The notes: a model not told the origin generated them from the letters alone. A stretch of 64,000 bases of DNA from Opitutaceae bacterium (GCA_019634615.1 JAHCAZ010000017.1:1-64000); one strand, 5' to 3'. Shown: positions 16,962 through 25,672, counted from the first letter of the stretch. Made by a program: numbers and translations.

Positions 16962-18284
16962 TCAGTTCGCGCCGGCGATCCGGCGGATCTTCTCCCCGGT
17001 CAGGCGCTTTTCCTTGGGCAGCGAATGCGGGGTGAGGCCACCGAAGCGGGCGGCGAAGTCCTTGAACTTGGCCTGCGTGGCCTTGACGAACTCCTCGGTC
17101 GGGCGCGCCTCGCCGAACAGGGCCATCATCTCGGGCAGCCAGCGGTGGCCGTAGCGGACGTGGTTCTGCTCGTCGTTGCGGTCGAAGGCGAGGAGGGTGT
17201 CGGCCTCGAAGTCGCTCAACTCGCGCACGCGGTCCATCACGTGCGCCTTGGTCGGGAAGCTGCCCGCCTCGAATTCCATCGTCATCAGGGCGTAGCGCTC
17301 GTGCGCCGGCATCTGGATGAGGATGTTGTAGAGGTCGAGGGAGTGCTCGACGGTCATCAGGTCGACGCCGAGCTTCGGCAGCTGGCGGAAGCCGAACTGA
17401 CTGTGGCGGGACTCGTCCCAGAGGTGGCGCGCGAGGTCGTGGTGCAGGTCGAAGGGCGCCGCGGGCGTGTCGATGAAGACGGTCGCGAGGTAGTCGATCG
17501 CGTCCATTTCCATCATCAGCCAGACGTAAACCATGAGGCGGATGACGCGCGCGTCGGTCTGCGGGTCGGTCAGCCACGGGCGCACGATCGGATCCTCGGT
17601 CGGGTCGAAACCGAACACGCTCGAGCACACCGGGTACTTGCCGCGGTTGCACGTCGCCGGGTGGGCGTAGGGCTTCACCTGCTGCTGCCAGACATAGCCG
17701 GCGGCGAGCGGCAGGCGGGTTTCCTGGCCGAGCCAGCCGCCGAGGTCGTCGAGGGCCTGGGTCAGGTGGAGGTTCCACTCGCGGGCGTCGACGCCTTGGA
17801 GGTAGGGCGTGATCTCGCGGAGGTGGCGCTCCTCGTCGGCGATGAATTCCTCGACCAGCTTCTTCGAGGGCCAGTCGGCGAGATGGTCGGTGACCTTGAG
17901 ATAGTGCCGGTAGGCGGCGAGGAGGGCGGGCTTCAGGACCGTGTAGAAGCCGGCGGTGATCACCAGCGGATTGGACTGGGCGTGGCCGACGGCCTCGACG
18001 AAGACCCGGCGGATGGACGCGCGGACTTCCTCCCCGGTGCCGAAGCCCGACAGCTCGCGGCCGCGCTCACGGATGAAGCGGGCGTGGCCGGCGGACTCCC
18101 AGGCGTGCTGGCAGATGAGGTACTTCAGCTCGGGCTCGCCGACGCGGTACACGAGCGTCGTGACCGTGCGGAGGAATTCGCGCTCGACCTCGAAGAGGAG
18201 GCGCAGCAGCCGCGTCATCTCGTTGACGGCGGCCATGCGGCCGGAGGTGGCGCTGGGGGTGGGGGTGGACGTGGTGGTGGCCAT
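16962..18284 (-). CDS. Double ferritin-like (di-iron) protein of unknown function
   Basis: A 440-residue, largely helical protein. Metal-ligand patterns occur twice. In the first half: EREFL (34-36), E63-x3-H67 and E151-x2-H154. In the second half: E259, E291-x2-H294, E337 and E372-x2-H375, a complete set for a carboxylate-bridged di-iron bundle. Such bundles act as oxidases, oxygenases or peroxidases. I do not recognise a named family. The N-terminal 15 residues are Thr/Ser/Pro-rich; Met 17 could be the true start. The gene begins 20 bases after the PhyH dioxygenase stop, so two iron-dependent O2-using enzymes appear to be co-expressed. Confidence 0.7.
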   Translation of the reverse strand: MATTTSTPTPSATSGRMAAVNEMTRLLRLLFEVEREFLRTVTTLVYRVGEPELKYLICQHAWESAGHARFIRERGRELSGFGTGEEVRASIRRVFVEAVGHAQSNPLVITAGFYTVLKPALLAAYRHYLKVTDHLADWPSKKLVEEFIADEERHLREITPYLQGVDAREWNLHLTQALDDLGGWLGQETRLPLAAGYVWQQQVKPYAHPATCNRGKYPVCSSVFGFDPTEDPIVRPWLTDPQTDARVIRLMVYVWLMMEMDAIDYLATVFIDTPAAPFDLHHDLARHLWDESRHSQFGFRQLPKLGVDLMTVEHSLDLYNILIQMPAHERYALMTMEFEAGSFPTKAHVMDRVRELSDFEADTLLAFDRNDEQNHVRYGHRWLPEMMALFGEARPTEEFVKATQAKFKDFAARFGGLTPHSLPKEKRLTGEKIRRIAGAN

Positions 18285-18304
18285 GGGGCGGAGGCGAGGA
18301 GGGG

Positions 18305-19225
18305 TCAGCAGATCAGGCCACGCTTGCCGTTCGGGCCGTGGGCCGGCGGGTTGACGCCGACCCAGCGCTCATCGATGGGCTCGGACGCGCGCTGGTAGCG
18401 GCTGTCGCTCGAGATCCGCAGGCGGTTGGCCGTCTGGTTGTCGAGCGAGGCGTGGACCACGAACATGCCGAAGGTCAGGAAGTCACCCGGCTCGAACTCG
18501 GTCACGAGCCAGCGGCCGCCGAACTTGTTGCGGACGGCGGGCGGGTTGTGCGACAGGGTGCCGGTGAAGGTCCATTTGCCCTCCTTGACCTTCTCGACGT
18601 CCTTCGTGCGGTTCTCGCAGAAGGCGTCCACGTCGCGGTACACGTAGTTCTCGAGCAGGTCCATGCGCTTGTGCGAACCCTCGAGGATCATCAGGCCGCC
18701 GAGCTCGTAGGAGATCTCGCCGTACGGCAGCCAGCAGGTCATGTGCTTGTGGGTGCCGCGGCCCATGTAGGGCAGGTCGCAGTGCGGGTTCGTGCCCTTG
18801 CCGGGGCCGATGGCGCGGAGCCAGGTGTAATCGTAGTGGCGCACGCTCTCGCCGAAAACCTTCTCGTAGAACTCGATCAGGCGGCCGCTGTAGAGCAGGC
18901 GCTGCACGGGCTGGCAGTCGCGGGTGATCTCGGGCTTGAAGATGTAGCCGGAGTTGGGCTTCGCGACGCCCTCGATCGAGGGATAGCCTTCATCGAGCAC
19001 GCCGGCGGCTGCGAGGCGGTCGGTGAGGGCGGCGCGGGCCTCCATCACCTGGTCGCGGTCGAGGTAGCCCTTCATGTAGAGGTACCCGTCCTGGGCGATG
19101 CGGCGGTGCAGCTCGGCGACGTCATCGGCGGCGTCGGCGGAATCGCGCAGGATCCCGATCTTGTCGTCGGCCATGTCGAGGGCATGACCGTAGGAAATGA
19201 TTTGCGGCAGGGTGGCGGTGCTCAT
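18305..19225 (-). CDS. Phytanoyl-CoA dioxygenase (PhyH) family Fe(II)/2-oxoglutarate enzyme
   Basis: A 306-residue protein with the PhyH layout: DGYLYMKGYLDRDQV near the N-terminus, the metal motif HCD (His 148, Asp 150) in NPHCDLPYMG, the distal His 258 in FVVHASLDN, and Arg 268 or Arg 270 for 2-oxoglutarate. A phytanoyl-CoA substrate is unlikely in a bacterium; related enzymes hydroxylate or demethylate small molecules. The ATG at 19225 is preferred to one 24 bases upstream because a leader without coding character precedes it. It is the first gene of the minus-strand cluster and faces a divergent AraC regulator, which makes it the likely target. Confidence 0.88.
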   Translation of the reverse strand: MSTATLPQIISYGHALDMADDKIGILRDSADAADDVAELHRRIAQDGYLYMKGYLDRDQVMEARAALTDRLAAAGVLDEGYPSIEGVAKPNSGYIFKPEITRDCQPVQRLLYSGRLIEFYEKVFGESVRHYDYTWLRAIGPGKGTNPHCDLPYMGRGTHKHMTCWLPYGEISYELGGLMILEGSHKRMDLLENYVYRDVDAFCENRTKDVEKVKEGKWTFTGTLSHNPPAVRNKFGGRWLVTEFEPGDFLTFGMFVVHASLDNQTANRLRISSDSRYQRASEPIDERWVGVNPPAHGPNGKRGLIC

Positions 19226-19280
19226 GGGTGTGGAGAAAGGCGGCGCCAACCCGAAAAGGGGCGGGTGACGCCGGCCCGGG

Positions 19281-19307
19281 AAGATACACGGTGCGGCGCT
19301 CCGACAA
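19281..19307 (-). promoter_or_regulatory. Candidate promoter of the PhyH gene
   Basis: On the minus strand TTGTCG, 15 bases, TATCTT, with a leader of about 50 bases to the ATG. The spacer is short, as is common for activator-dependent promoters. The divergent AraC-type gene is a natural candidate activator. Confidence 0.35.
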
Positions 19308-19312
19308 AATGG

Positions 19313-19340
19313 TTGAAATGAGATTTGGCATGTAGATTTT
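19313..19340 (+). promoter_or_regulatory. Candidate promoter of the AraC-family gene
   Basis: TTGAAA, 16 bases, GATTTT, then 10 bases to the ATG at 19351. It lies next to the divergent PhyH promoter. Confidence 0.4.
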
Positions 19341-19350
19341 GGGGACGCGA

Positions 19351-20205
19351 ATGCCGCTTAACCCCAACTCCATCCGCAACGAACCCTGGCTGGAAAGCCC
19401 CCTCCGCACCGGAGCCGGCGAATTGCAGCTCGCCGGCATGCTGCAGAACGTCCACGGCCTCGATCCCAAGGCGATGCGTGTTTTGGGAAGCTATTCACTC
19501 ATCTACATGCTGCAGATCGACGGGTATTACTGCGACGCCAACGGGGTGCGGGCCGACCTGCGCACGGGCGACCTCGTGGTGATCTTTCCCGAGCTGGCCC
19601 ACGCCTACGGACCGAAGAAGGGCCAGCCGTGGACGCAGATCTATTTTGTCTTCAACGGTCCCCAGTTCGACTTCCTGCGCAGCCGCGGGTTGCTGGACCC
19701 GGCGCGGCCGGTGTGGCACCTCGAGCCGGTGGACTACTGGAGCCGGCGCCTGGAGGAGATCGTCGCCGGCGATGCGCGGCACACCGAGGCGGCGGCGATG
19801 CGCGCGATGGGGCGATTCCTGCACCTGCTCTGCGATATGTCGGCGGCCGATGCCGAGGCCCGCCTGCGGCCGGAACGCGATGAGTGGTTCGAGGAGAGCC
19901 AGCGCCTCCTCGGCAACCCGCGCGGCCGCACCTGGCTCACGCCGCAGCAGGTGGCGCGCGAGGTGGGGCTCAACTACGACAATTTCCGGAAGCAGTTTTC
20001 CCTGCGCCTGGGCGTGTCACCGGGCCAGTTCCAGAAGCGCAAGCGCATCGACCGCGCGTGCGCCGCCATCTACCAGGGCAGCCACGGGTTCAAGGAACTC
20101 GCCGAGGAGCTCGAGTTCTGCGACGTGTTCCACTTCTCCAAGGCCTTCAAGCAGGTCATGGGCCTCACACCGTCGGAATTCCGCAAGAAGGCCCACGGCG
20201 GCTGA
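19351..20205 (+). CDS. AraC-family transcriptional regulator
   Basis: A 284-residue regulator. Residues 1-150 form an AraC-type cupin sensor domain (VRADLRTGDLVVIFPELAHAYGP). The C-terminal 90 residues hold the two helix-turn-helix units: QQVAREVGLNYDNFRKQFSLRLG and FKELAEELEFCDVFHFSKAFKQVMGLTPSEFRK (split here by a short stretch). The sensor suggests control by a sugar or small polar effector. It is divergent from the PhyH gene with 125 bases between starts, so local control of that cluster and autoregulation are likely. The ATG at 19351 is chosen over a TTG 12 bases earlier. Confidence 0.9.
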   Translation: MPLNPNSIRNEPWLESPLRTGAGELQLAGMLQNVHGLDPKAMRVLGSYSLIYMLQIDGYYCDANGVRADLRTGDLVVIFPELAHAYGPKKGQPWTQIYFVFNGPQFDFLRSRGLLDPARPVWHLEPVDYWSRRLEEIVAGDARHTEAAAMRAMGRFLHLLCDMSAADAEARLRPERDEWFEESQRLLGNPRGRTWLTPQQVAREVGLNYDNFRKQFSLRLGVSPGQFQKRKRIDRACAAIYQGSHGFKELAEELEFCDVFHFSKAFKQVMGLTPSEFRKKAHGG

Positions 20206-20215
20206 GGCCGGCCGG

Positions 20216-20244
20216 TTGACAGCGCCCGCGGGCCCTCGCACCGT
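20216..20244 (+). promoter_or_regulatory. Candidate leaderless promoter of the toxin-antitoxin module
   Basis: Perfect -35 TTGACA, 17 bases, CACCGT, then 6 bases to the antitoxin ATG. The same CACCGT at the same spacing precedes pckG. Confidence 0.5.
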
Positions 20245-20250
20245 GGGCGC

Positions 20251-20424
20251 ATGAAGCGCAAGAACCCCAAAGTCGAGGAGCCGGCCGCCCCGTACCTGGC
20301 CAAAAAACCGCCAGCCCGCGTCGGGCGCATGGCGACCAGTCATGCTGGTGATGCCGCATTCAGCCGAGCGGCAGAGAAAGTGTTCGCCGAGCGCAAGGAC
20401 TTGCTGCGCAAGCTCGCCCAGTGA
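20251..20424 (+). CDS. Putative antitoxin of a Doc-type module
   Basis: A 57-residue, highly basic protein that begins MKRKNPKVEEP and ends RKDLLRKLAQ. It is helical towards the C-terminus (AAFSRAAEKVFAERKDLLRKL), which could be the part that binds and blocks the toxin. No known antitoxin DNA-binding motif can be named with confidence. Its TGA stop shares bases with the GTG start of the toxin (GTGA), the usual sign of a toxin-antitoxin pair with tight coupling. A TTGACA promoter ends 6 bases before the ATG. Confidence 0.65.
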   Translation: MKRKNPKVEEPAAPYLAKKPPARVGRMATSHAGDAAFSRAAEKVFAERKDLLRKLAQ

Positions 20425-20804
20425 GCGATCCCATCTGGATGACGCGTGCATGGGTGGATACCCTGCACCAGCGTTCGCTTGCCGAGCACGGCGGGCAGGA
20501 TGGGCTGAGAGATGAGCATCGGCTTGAGTCGGCCCTCGCCCAACCCCTGCACCTGTTCACCTATGGCCAGCCGGACTTCTTTGATCTGGCTTCGGCCTAC
20601 GCGTTTCACCTGGCGGAGAATCAACCCTATCTCGATGGCAACAAGCGCACCGCCGTGACAACGGCGTTGGTGTTTTTGGAACTCAACGGGATCAATACAA
20701 CGGCGATTGCGGACAGCGAACTGTACGACGCCATGATCGGCCTCGCCGCCAAGCGGCTCGACAAGGCTGGCCTGGCCGCACTGCTGCGGCGGCGCCTGGG
20801 TTAA
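20421..20804 (+). CDS. Death-on-curing (Doc/Fic-like) family protein with altered active site
   Basis: A 127-residue protein with the length and layout of Doc-family toxins: WVDTLHQRSLAEHGG, a GLRDEHRLESALAQP segment, AYAFHLAENQPY and LDGNKRTAV. In Fic/Doc enzymes the motif reads H-P-F-x-D/E-G-N-K-R, where the His is the catalytic base. Here the position holds Gln (NQPYLDGNKRT), confirmed in the codons at 20620-20640. The rest of the anion-binding motif (DGNKR) is intact. It may therefore be inactive, use another base, or have another activity. The GTG start overlaps the antitoxin stop; no ATG is available at that end. Confidence 0.82.
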   Translation: MSDPIWMTRAWVDTLHQRSLAEHGGQDGLRDEHRLESALAQPLHLFTYGQPDFFDLASAYAFHLAENQPYLDGNKRTAVTTALVFLELNGINTTAIADSELYDAMIGLAAKRLDKAGLAALLRRRLG

Positions 20805-20811
20805 GGTAGCA

Positions 20812-20883
20812 GTAGGCCGCCCGCTCGCGGGCGCTCGTTCGGTTGGCGCATGCCAATTGAGCGCCAGCAAGCTGGCGGCCTAC
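20812..20883. repeat. REP-like palindrome GTAGGCCGCC...
   Basis: Arms of 25 bases (20812-20836 and 20859-20883) are imperfect inverted copies beginning GTAGGCCGCC. Each arm itself folds (GCC...GGC), and the loop contains a small palindrome (TTGGCGCATGCCAA). It fills the gap between the convergent toxin and glycosidase-like genes. Confidence 0.75.
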
Positions 20884-20895
20884 GGTGCCTGGTGC

Positions 20896-23226
20896 TCAGT
20901 CGAACTTCGGCCACGTCGCGCCCGGGGCGGGGCGCCAGAGGATGTCGCGGTCGATGCGCGGCTTCGCGTGCCGGTATTTCTTCATCAGGCGGATCTTCTC
21001 GCGGAGCAGGTCCGGGAGGTCCTCGCCGTAGACGAAGGTGTTGTTGCCGGCGGCGGAGAGCGCCATCACCTCGGTGCGGCCGCTTTCCAGGAGCGCGATG
21101 AGGCGCTCCGTGTTCACGAGTTCCGCGTCGATCGCCGCCTGCAGGAGCTTTTCATGCCGCTTCTTGTCGGCGGCGGACTTGCTCTCGAGGTAGCCGTAGA
21201 CGTGGGCGACCCAGAGGCAGACCATCCGGAGCGAGCCGCACCAGATCTGGAAGGCGCGGGCGCGGTCGAGCAGGTCGACGAACACGGCCTGCGCCGCGGG
21301 CTCCGCGGCGGTCTGCGCCTCGAGCTTTTCCAGGCGGGCGATGAGCTTCGCGACGCGCGGGGAGACGTTGCGGTCGAAATACCCGGCGGCCTTGGTGCCG
21401 TGCTCGCGCGTGATGAGGTCGAAGAGCACGTCCTTGCCCAGGTCGTTCATGCCGGGGTTGTTGTGCTGGAAGCAGCCGAAGCGCTCGTAGTACGCGCGCT
21501 CCTTGGCCGGGATGGCCTCGATGTCGGGCACATACGGACGGTCGAAGGTGCGCTGCCAGCAGAAACCGAAGCCGCTGAAGAGCATCACCGGCGGCTGCCA
21601 GGCGATCGCCTCGTCGAACTCGTTCCACGCCGCGACGAGCGCGGGCGCGTGCTTCTCACCGACGTAGCGGCGGGCAGCCTGCGCGAGGATCTCGTCGAGC
21701 GACAGCTCGGGCGTGAACTGCACGGCGCGGAGCACGTCCACGTTGGGCCAGTAGGGCGTCTGCGGCGTGTTGCCCAGGCCGCCGAGCGCGCTGATGCGCG
21801 TCAGGCCCGTGTCGCGCATCGAGACCAGCTTCTGGTGCAGCTGACGCGGGTAGGGAATACCGAGCAGCGGCTCGAAGCAGGCGACCGTGCCCGCGGTGTA
21901 TTGGAGGATCGGGTTGGTGTCCTTCTGCAGCGAATCCTCGAGCACGCGGCGCTCGCTGTCGTCGAGCGTGGCCTGCTGCGGGGTGCCGGCGGCGCCCTTG
22001 AACTCGGGGTAGCGCGGGTGCAGGTACGGCATCTCGTAGCCGCGCACGAGGAGCGTGGGCGCCTCCCAGGTGACGTGGCCGCCCATGCCCGCCTTGATGT
22101 GGTCCTGCTCCAGCTTGAAGGGCTCGATGCGGAGGATGACGTCGAAGTCGGGGTTGATCTCGGCCGCGGCCGACCGGAGGTTGTGCAGGTAGCGGACGAT
22201 GCTCTCGCCGGCGGCCTGCGCGATCTTCTCGTGGCTGCGCCACTCGCGGATCATGTACGGGCCGCCGTTGCGGCCGACGTACAGCGAGCCGGTGTGCTCG
22301 AAGCCGGCGCCGCTGTCGTTGGTCCACACGCTCATGTAGCTGAGATCGGGCGCGGCCTTGAGCAGCGCCTGCAGGGCGGCGCGGTAGTGCTGCTTGGTCA
22401 CCGGGTGATCCTGCGCCAGGCAGAAGCGCGGCAGGCGCGAGCGGAAGGGATGGTCGACGCGGGCGCCGCGCAGCGTCGGGTACTTCTGGAAGAGGCGCTC
22501 GGGCATCGAGCGCGGCTCGAACATGCACACGCCCGGCTTGAGGCCGTAGCGGCGGCCGAGGGCGGCCAGGCGCTTCAGGTTGTTGAGGTTGGCCTCGAGG
22601 TACTGCGTGGGCCAGAGACCCTGGGTGAGGGGCGTGTCGACGAAGTGGTTGAAGCCAGCGCAGTAGGTGTAGAACTGCGGGTAGAACTCGAACGGCACCG
22701 AGTCCTCCATCGGCGTGTGCGGGTGGAGGCCGTTGACCTCGACGTGCGTGAAGCCGGCCTCGGCGAGCGAGGCGACGTAGCGCTCGGGGTCGAACTTGCG
22801 GGCGGTGCGCCAGTACTGCGTGAGGCAGGCGTCCCAGTGCGGTCGGTGCCAGGGGAACGTGACGGGCAGGAACACCCCGCGATCGAGCTTCGCGCGCGCC
22901 GCGTCGGGCAGGCCGTGGGCGAGCAGGCGGACGGCGGCGTAGAGGTGGGCGCCGTGATCGGCGATGATCTCGCCCGTGCCGTCGTCGGCGAGCTTGAGCC
23001 ACATCCAGCCGGCGCGGCTGGCCTTGGATTTCGGCAGCGACTTCGCCCAGTCGTGCGGGGCGAGGGCGACGTTCACGCCGCGGCCCGGCCGGTTGCCGGC
23101 CGTGGCCGTGGCGCCCGTCAGGCGGGCCAGCTCCTCGGCGGCGGTTTTTTCCACCGGCTGGAAGCGGGCGGGATACGTGATCGTGCGCACATTGAGTGCG
23201 GCGAGCGGGGCGGGGATCGGGCTCAT
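20896..23226 (-). CDS. Large glycosidase-like protein, tandem copy A (family not recognised)
   Basis: A 776-residue protein without signal peptide. The N-terminal ~100 residues (EKTAAEELARLTGA, then a small alpha/beta stretch) resemble the accessory domain that precedes the barrel in GH20 and GH67-type enzymes. The middle (about 130-480) reads like a (beta/alpha)8 barrel: FTHVEVNGLH, YGLKPGVCMFEPRS, MSVWTNDSGAGFEHT, DVILRIEPFKLE. Candidate acidic residues lie in WTNDSG and RIEPF. The C-terminal ~250 residues are mainly helical. I cannot assign a CAZy family; a glycoside hydrolase fold is inferred from layout only. It is a close paralogue of the next gene. Confidence 0.6.
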   Translation of the reverse strand: MSPIPAPLAALNVRTITYPARFQPVEKTAAEELARLTGATATAGNRPGRGVNVALAPHDWAKSLPKSKASRAGWMWLKLADDGTGEIIADHGAHLYAAVRLLAHGLPDAARAKLDRGVFLPVTFPWHRPHWDACLTQYWRTARKFDPERYVASLAEAGFTHVEVNGLHPHTPMEDSVPFEFYPQFYTYCAGFNHFVDTPLTQGLWPTQYLEANLNNLKRLAALGRRYGLKPGVCMFEPRSMPERLFQKYPTLRGARVDHPFRSRLPRFCLAQDHPVTKQHYRAALQALLKAAPDLSYMSVWTNDSGAGFEHTGSLYVGRNGGPYMIREWRSHEKIAQAAGESIVRYLHNLRSAAAEINPDFDVILRIEPFKLEQDHIKAGMGGHVTWEAPTLLVRGYEMPYLHPRYPEFKGAAGTPQQATLDDSERRVLEDSLQKDTNPILQYTAGTVACFEPLLGIPYPRQLHQKLVSMRDTGLTRISALGGLGNTPQTPYWPNVDVLRAVQFTPELSLDEILAQAARRYVGEKHAPALVAAWNEFDEAIAWQPPVMLFSGFGFCWQRTFDRPYVPDIEAIPAKERAYYERFGCFQHNNPGMNDLGKDVLFDLITREHGTKAAGYFDRNVSPRVAKLIARLEKLEAQTAAEPAAQAVFVDLLDRARAFQIWCGSLRMVCLWVAHVYGYLESKSAADKKRHEKLLQAAIDAELVNTERLIALLESGRTEVMALSAAGNNTFVYGEDLPDLLREKIRLMKKYRHAKPRIDRDILWRPAPGATWPKFD

Positions 23227-23344
23227 GGGAAAGAGCGACCAATCCAGCAGGCGCCGCCCCGCGGGGCAAGCGGTCGCCGGCCGGGCGGTGATTATTTACC
23301 AGAGTTCCCGGCCAGCGACCAATGGCGTGAGGCGGCGCAGCTCC

Positions 23345-25672
23345 TCAGCCAGACGTCGTTTCCAGCCCGTCCGGCCACGGCAGGTTCGGCGCCGGGCGCC
23401 AGAGGATGTCGCGGTCGATGCGCGGCTTCCGGTGGCGGTACTTCTCCATCAGCCGGATCTTGGTACGCAGGTGCTCGCCGAGGTTCTTGCCGTAGATGAA
23501 GGTGCTTTCGCCGGTCGCGGACACGACCATGAACTCGGTGGGCGAGTTCTCGAAGTGTTCGAGCAGCCCGCGCGTGTTCGCGAGCTCGAGGTCGATGGCG
23601 GCCTGGAGGAACTTCTCGTACCGGCGCTTCTGCGCGGCCGACTTGGTCTCGAGGTAGCCGTACACGCCCGAGCACCACGCGGCGACGCTGCGGAGCGTCG
23701 TGGCCCAGTGGCGGTAGCCGCGCAGGCGGTCGCGCAGGTCGGCGAAGACCGCCGTGGCCTGGGCATCGCCGGCGCACTTGGCCAGCGTCGCGGCGACGAA
23801 TTTCTCGGCTTTCGCGATGCGCGGGAGCAGCTCGCGGTCGAAGCGCGGTACCATCTTGTCGGCCGACTCGCGGGTGATGAGGTTGAAGAGCACGTCCTTG
23901 CCGAGATCATTGATCCCGGGGTTGTTGTGCTGGAAGCAGCCGTGGCGCTCGTAGTAGTGACGCTCGGCGGCCGGGATGGCCTCGATGTCGGGCACGAGCG
24001 GGCGGTCCCACGTGCGCTGCCAGCAGAAGCCGAAGCCGCAGAAGAGCGGCACGACGGGCTGCCAGGTGACGGCCTCCTCGAAGAGTTCCCACGCCTTGGC
24101 GAGGGCGGGGCCGTGCGTGGCGCCGGCGAAGCGCACGGCCTCGGCGGCGAGCACGTCGGCGATGGGCCGGTCCGGCGTGAACTGCGCGGCGCGGATGGCG
24201 GCGGGGTTCGGCCAATAGGGTGCGGCGGTGGTGTTGGCGAGGCCGCCCATGGCGCTGACCATGTTGGCACCGATGCCTTTCAGCTGCGTCAGGCGGGCAT
24301 GGATCATGCGCGGCCAGGGAATGCCGATGAGCGGCTCCTGATTCCACACCGGGCCGGGCGAGTAGGTGAGGATGGGCTCGACGCCCTGGGCGCGCTCCTT
24401 CTTGAGCTCGCCGGCCTCGCGCTCGTCCATCTGGCAGTGGAACATGCCGCCGGCGACGCCCAGCTGGTCGGCGTAGCGCGGGTGGCTGTAGGGCAGGGAG
24501 TAGCCGCGGGCGAGGAGCGACGGGCCCTCCCAGTGCACGCCGCGGCCGAGCTCGGACTTGAGGTGGTCGTGCTCCACCTTGAACGGCTCAATGCGGAGGC
24601 TGACCTTGAAGTCGGGATTCACGGTGGCGGCCGCCTCGCGCAGGTTGCGCAGGAACTTGCCGATGCTCTTGCCCGCGGCCTCGGCGATCTTCTCGTGGCT
24701 GCGCCACTCGCGGATCATGTACGGGCCGCCGTTGCGCCCGATGTAGAGCGACGCGGTGTGCTCGAAGCCGCCGCCGCTGTCATTGGTCCAGATCGACATC
24801 GCGTCGAGATCGGGCACGGCCTTCATCAGCGCCTGCACCGCGAGGCGGTAGTGCGACTGCGTGACCGGGTGGTCCTGCGCCAGCGTATAGCGCGGCAGGC
24901 GCGAGCGGAAGGGATGGTCGATGCGCGCACCGCGGAGCGTCGGGTAACGCTGGAAGAAGCGCTCGGGCAGGCTGCGCGGCTCGTAGAGGCACACGCCGGG
25001 CTTGAGGCCGTACTTGCGGCCGAGGGCGGCGAGGTCGCGGAGGCGGGCGAGGTTGGCGTCGAGGTACTGCGTCGGCCAGATGCCGCGGGTCAGCGGCGTG
25101 TCGATGAAGTGGTTGAAGCCGGGGCAATAGGTGTAGAACTGCGAGTAGTACTCGCCCGGCACCGAGTCCTCATACGGGAAATGCGAGTGCAGGCTGTTGA
25201 TCTCGAGATGGGTGAAGCCGGCCTCGGCCAGCGTGGCGGCGTACTGCTCCGGGCAGAATTGGCGGTTCGACTTCCAGTACTGCGCGAAGGATGCGTCCCA
25301 GATCGGGCGGTTCAGCGCGAAGCTGCGGCGCAGCAGCAAGCCGCGGGCGAGCTTCTCGCGCGTGGCGCCCGTGAGCCCGTGGGCGAGGAGGCGGACGGCG
25401 GCGAAGAGGCCCGAGCCCTCGCTGGCGATGACCTCGCCCGCGCCGTGTTCGTCGACGCGCAGCCACATCCAGCCGGTCGCGGCGCGGGCGGCCTTGGCGG
25501 CGGCGGGTGCCCAGCCGCGCGCGGCGAGCGCGACGTTCAGGCCGCGGCCCGGGCGACCGGCCGCGGCGGCGGTCGCGCCCGTGAGCCGGGCGAGTTCCTC
25601 GGCGGCGGTCCGCTCGGCTGGCTGGCACTTTGCGGGAAACGTGATGGGGCGCAGGGTCAGGATCAGGCTCAT
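23345..25672 (-). CDS. Large glycosidase-like protein, tandem copy B (family not recognised)
   Basis: A 775-residue paralogue of the neighbour downstream, nearly identical in length and sharing long blocks (DHPFRSRLPR, WTNDSGGGFEHT, NGGPYMIREWRSHEKIA, RFPKHNNPG-like FQHNNPGINDLGKDVLF). The N-terminal domain has the same EELARLTGA motif. It has no signal peptide. The two genes are in tandem with 118 bases between them. Divergence is greatest in the segment after the barrel (about residues 380-420), where substrate specificity might differ. The divergent operon at 25805 encodes sugar-type dehydrogenases, so these proteins may release the sugar it consumes. Confidence 0.6.
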   Translation of the reverse strand: MSLILTLRPITFPAKCQPAERTAAEELARLTGATAAAAGRPGRGLNVALAARGWAPAAAKAARAATGWMWLRVDEHGAGEVIASEGSGLFAAVRLLAHGLTGATREKLARGLLLRRSFALNRPIWDASFAQYWKSNRQFCPEQYAATLAEAGFTHLEINSLHSHFPYEDSVPGEYYSQFYTYCPGFNHFIDTPLTRGIWPTQYLDANLARLRDLAALGRKYGLKPGVCLYEPRSLPERFFQRYPTLRGARIDHPFRSRLPRYTLAQDHPVTQSHYRLAVQALMKAVPDLDAMSIWTNDSGGGFEHTASLYIGRNGGPYMIREWRSHEKIAEAAGKSIGKFLRNLREAAATVNPDFKVSLRIEPFKVEHDHLKSELGRGVHWEGPSLLARGYSLPYSHPRYADQLGVAGGMFHCQMDEREAGELKKERAQGVEPILTYSPGPVWNQEPLIGIPWPRMIHARLTQLKGIGANMVSAMGGLANTTAAPYWPNPAAIRAAQFTPDRPIADVLAAEAVRFAGATHGPALAKAWELFEEAVTWQPVVPLFCGFGFCWQRTWDRPLVPDIEAIPAAERHYYERHGCFQHNNPGINDLGKDVLFNLITRESADKMVPRFDRELLPRIAKAEKFVAATLAKCAGDAQATAVFADLRDRLRGYRHWATTLRSVAAWCSGVYGYLETKSAAQKRRYEKFLQAAIDLELANTRGLLEHFENSPTEFMVVSATGESTFIYGKNLGEHLRTKIRLMEKYRHRKPRIDRDILWRPAPNLPWPDGLETTSG

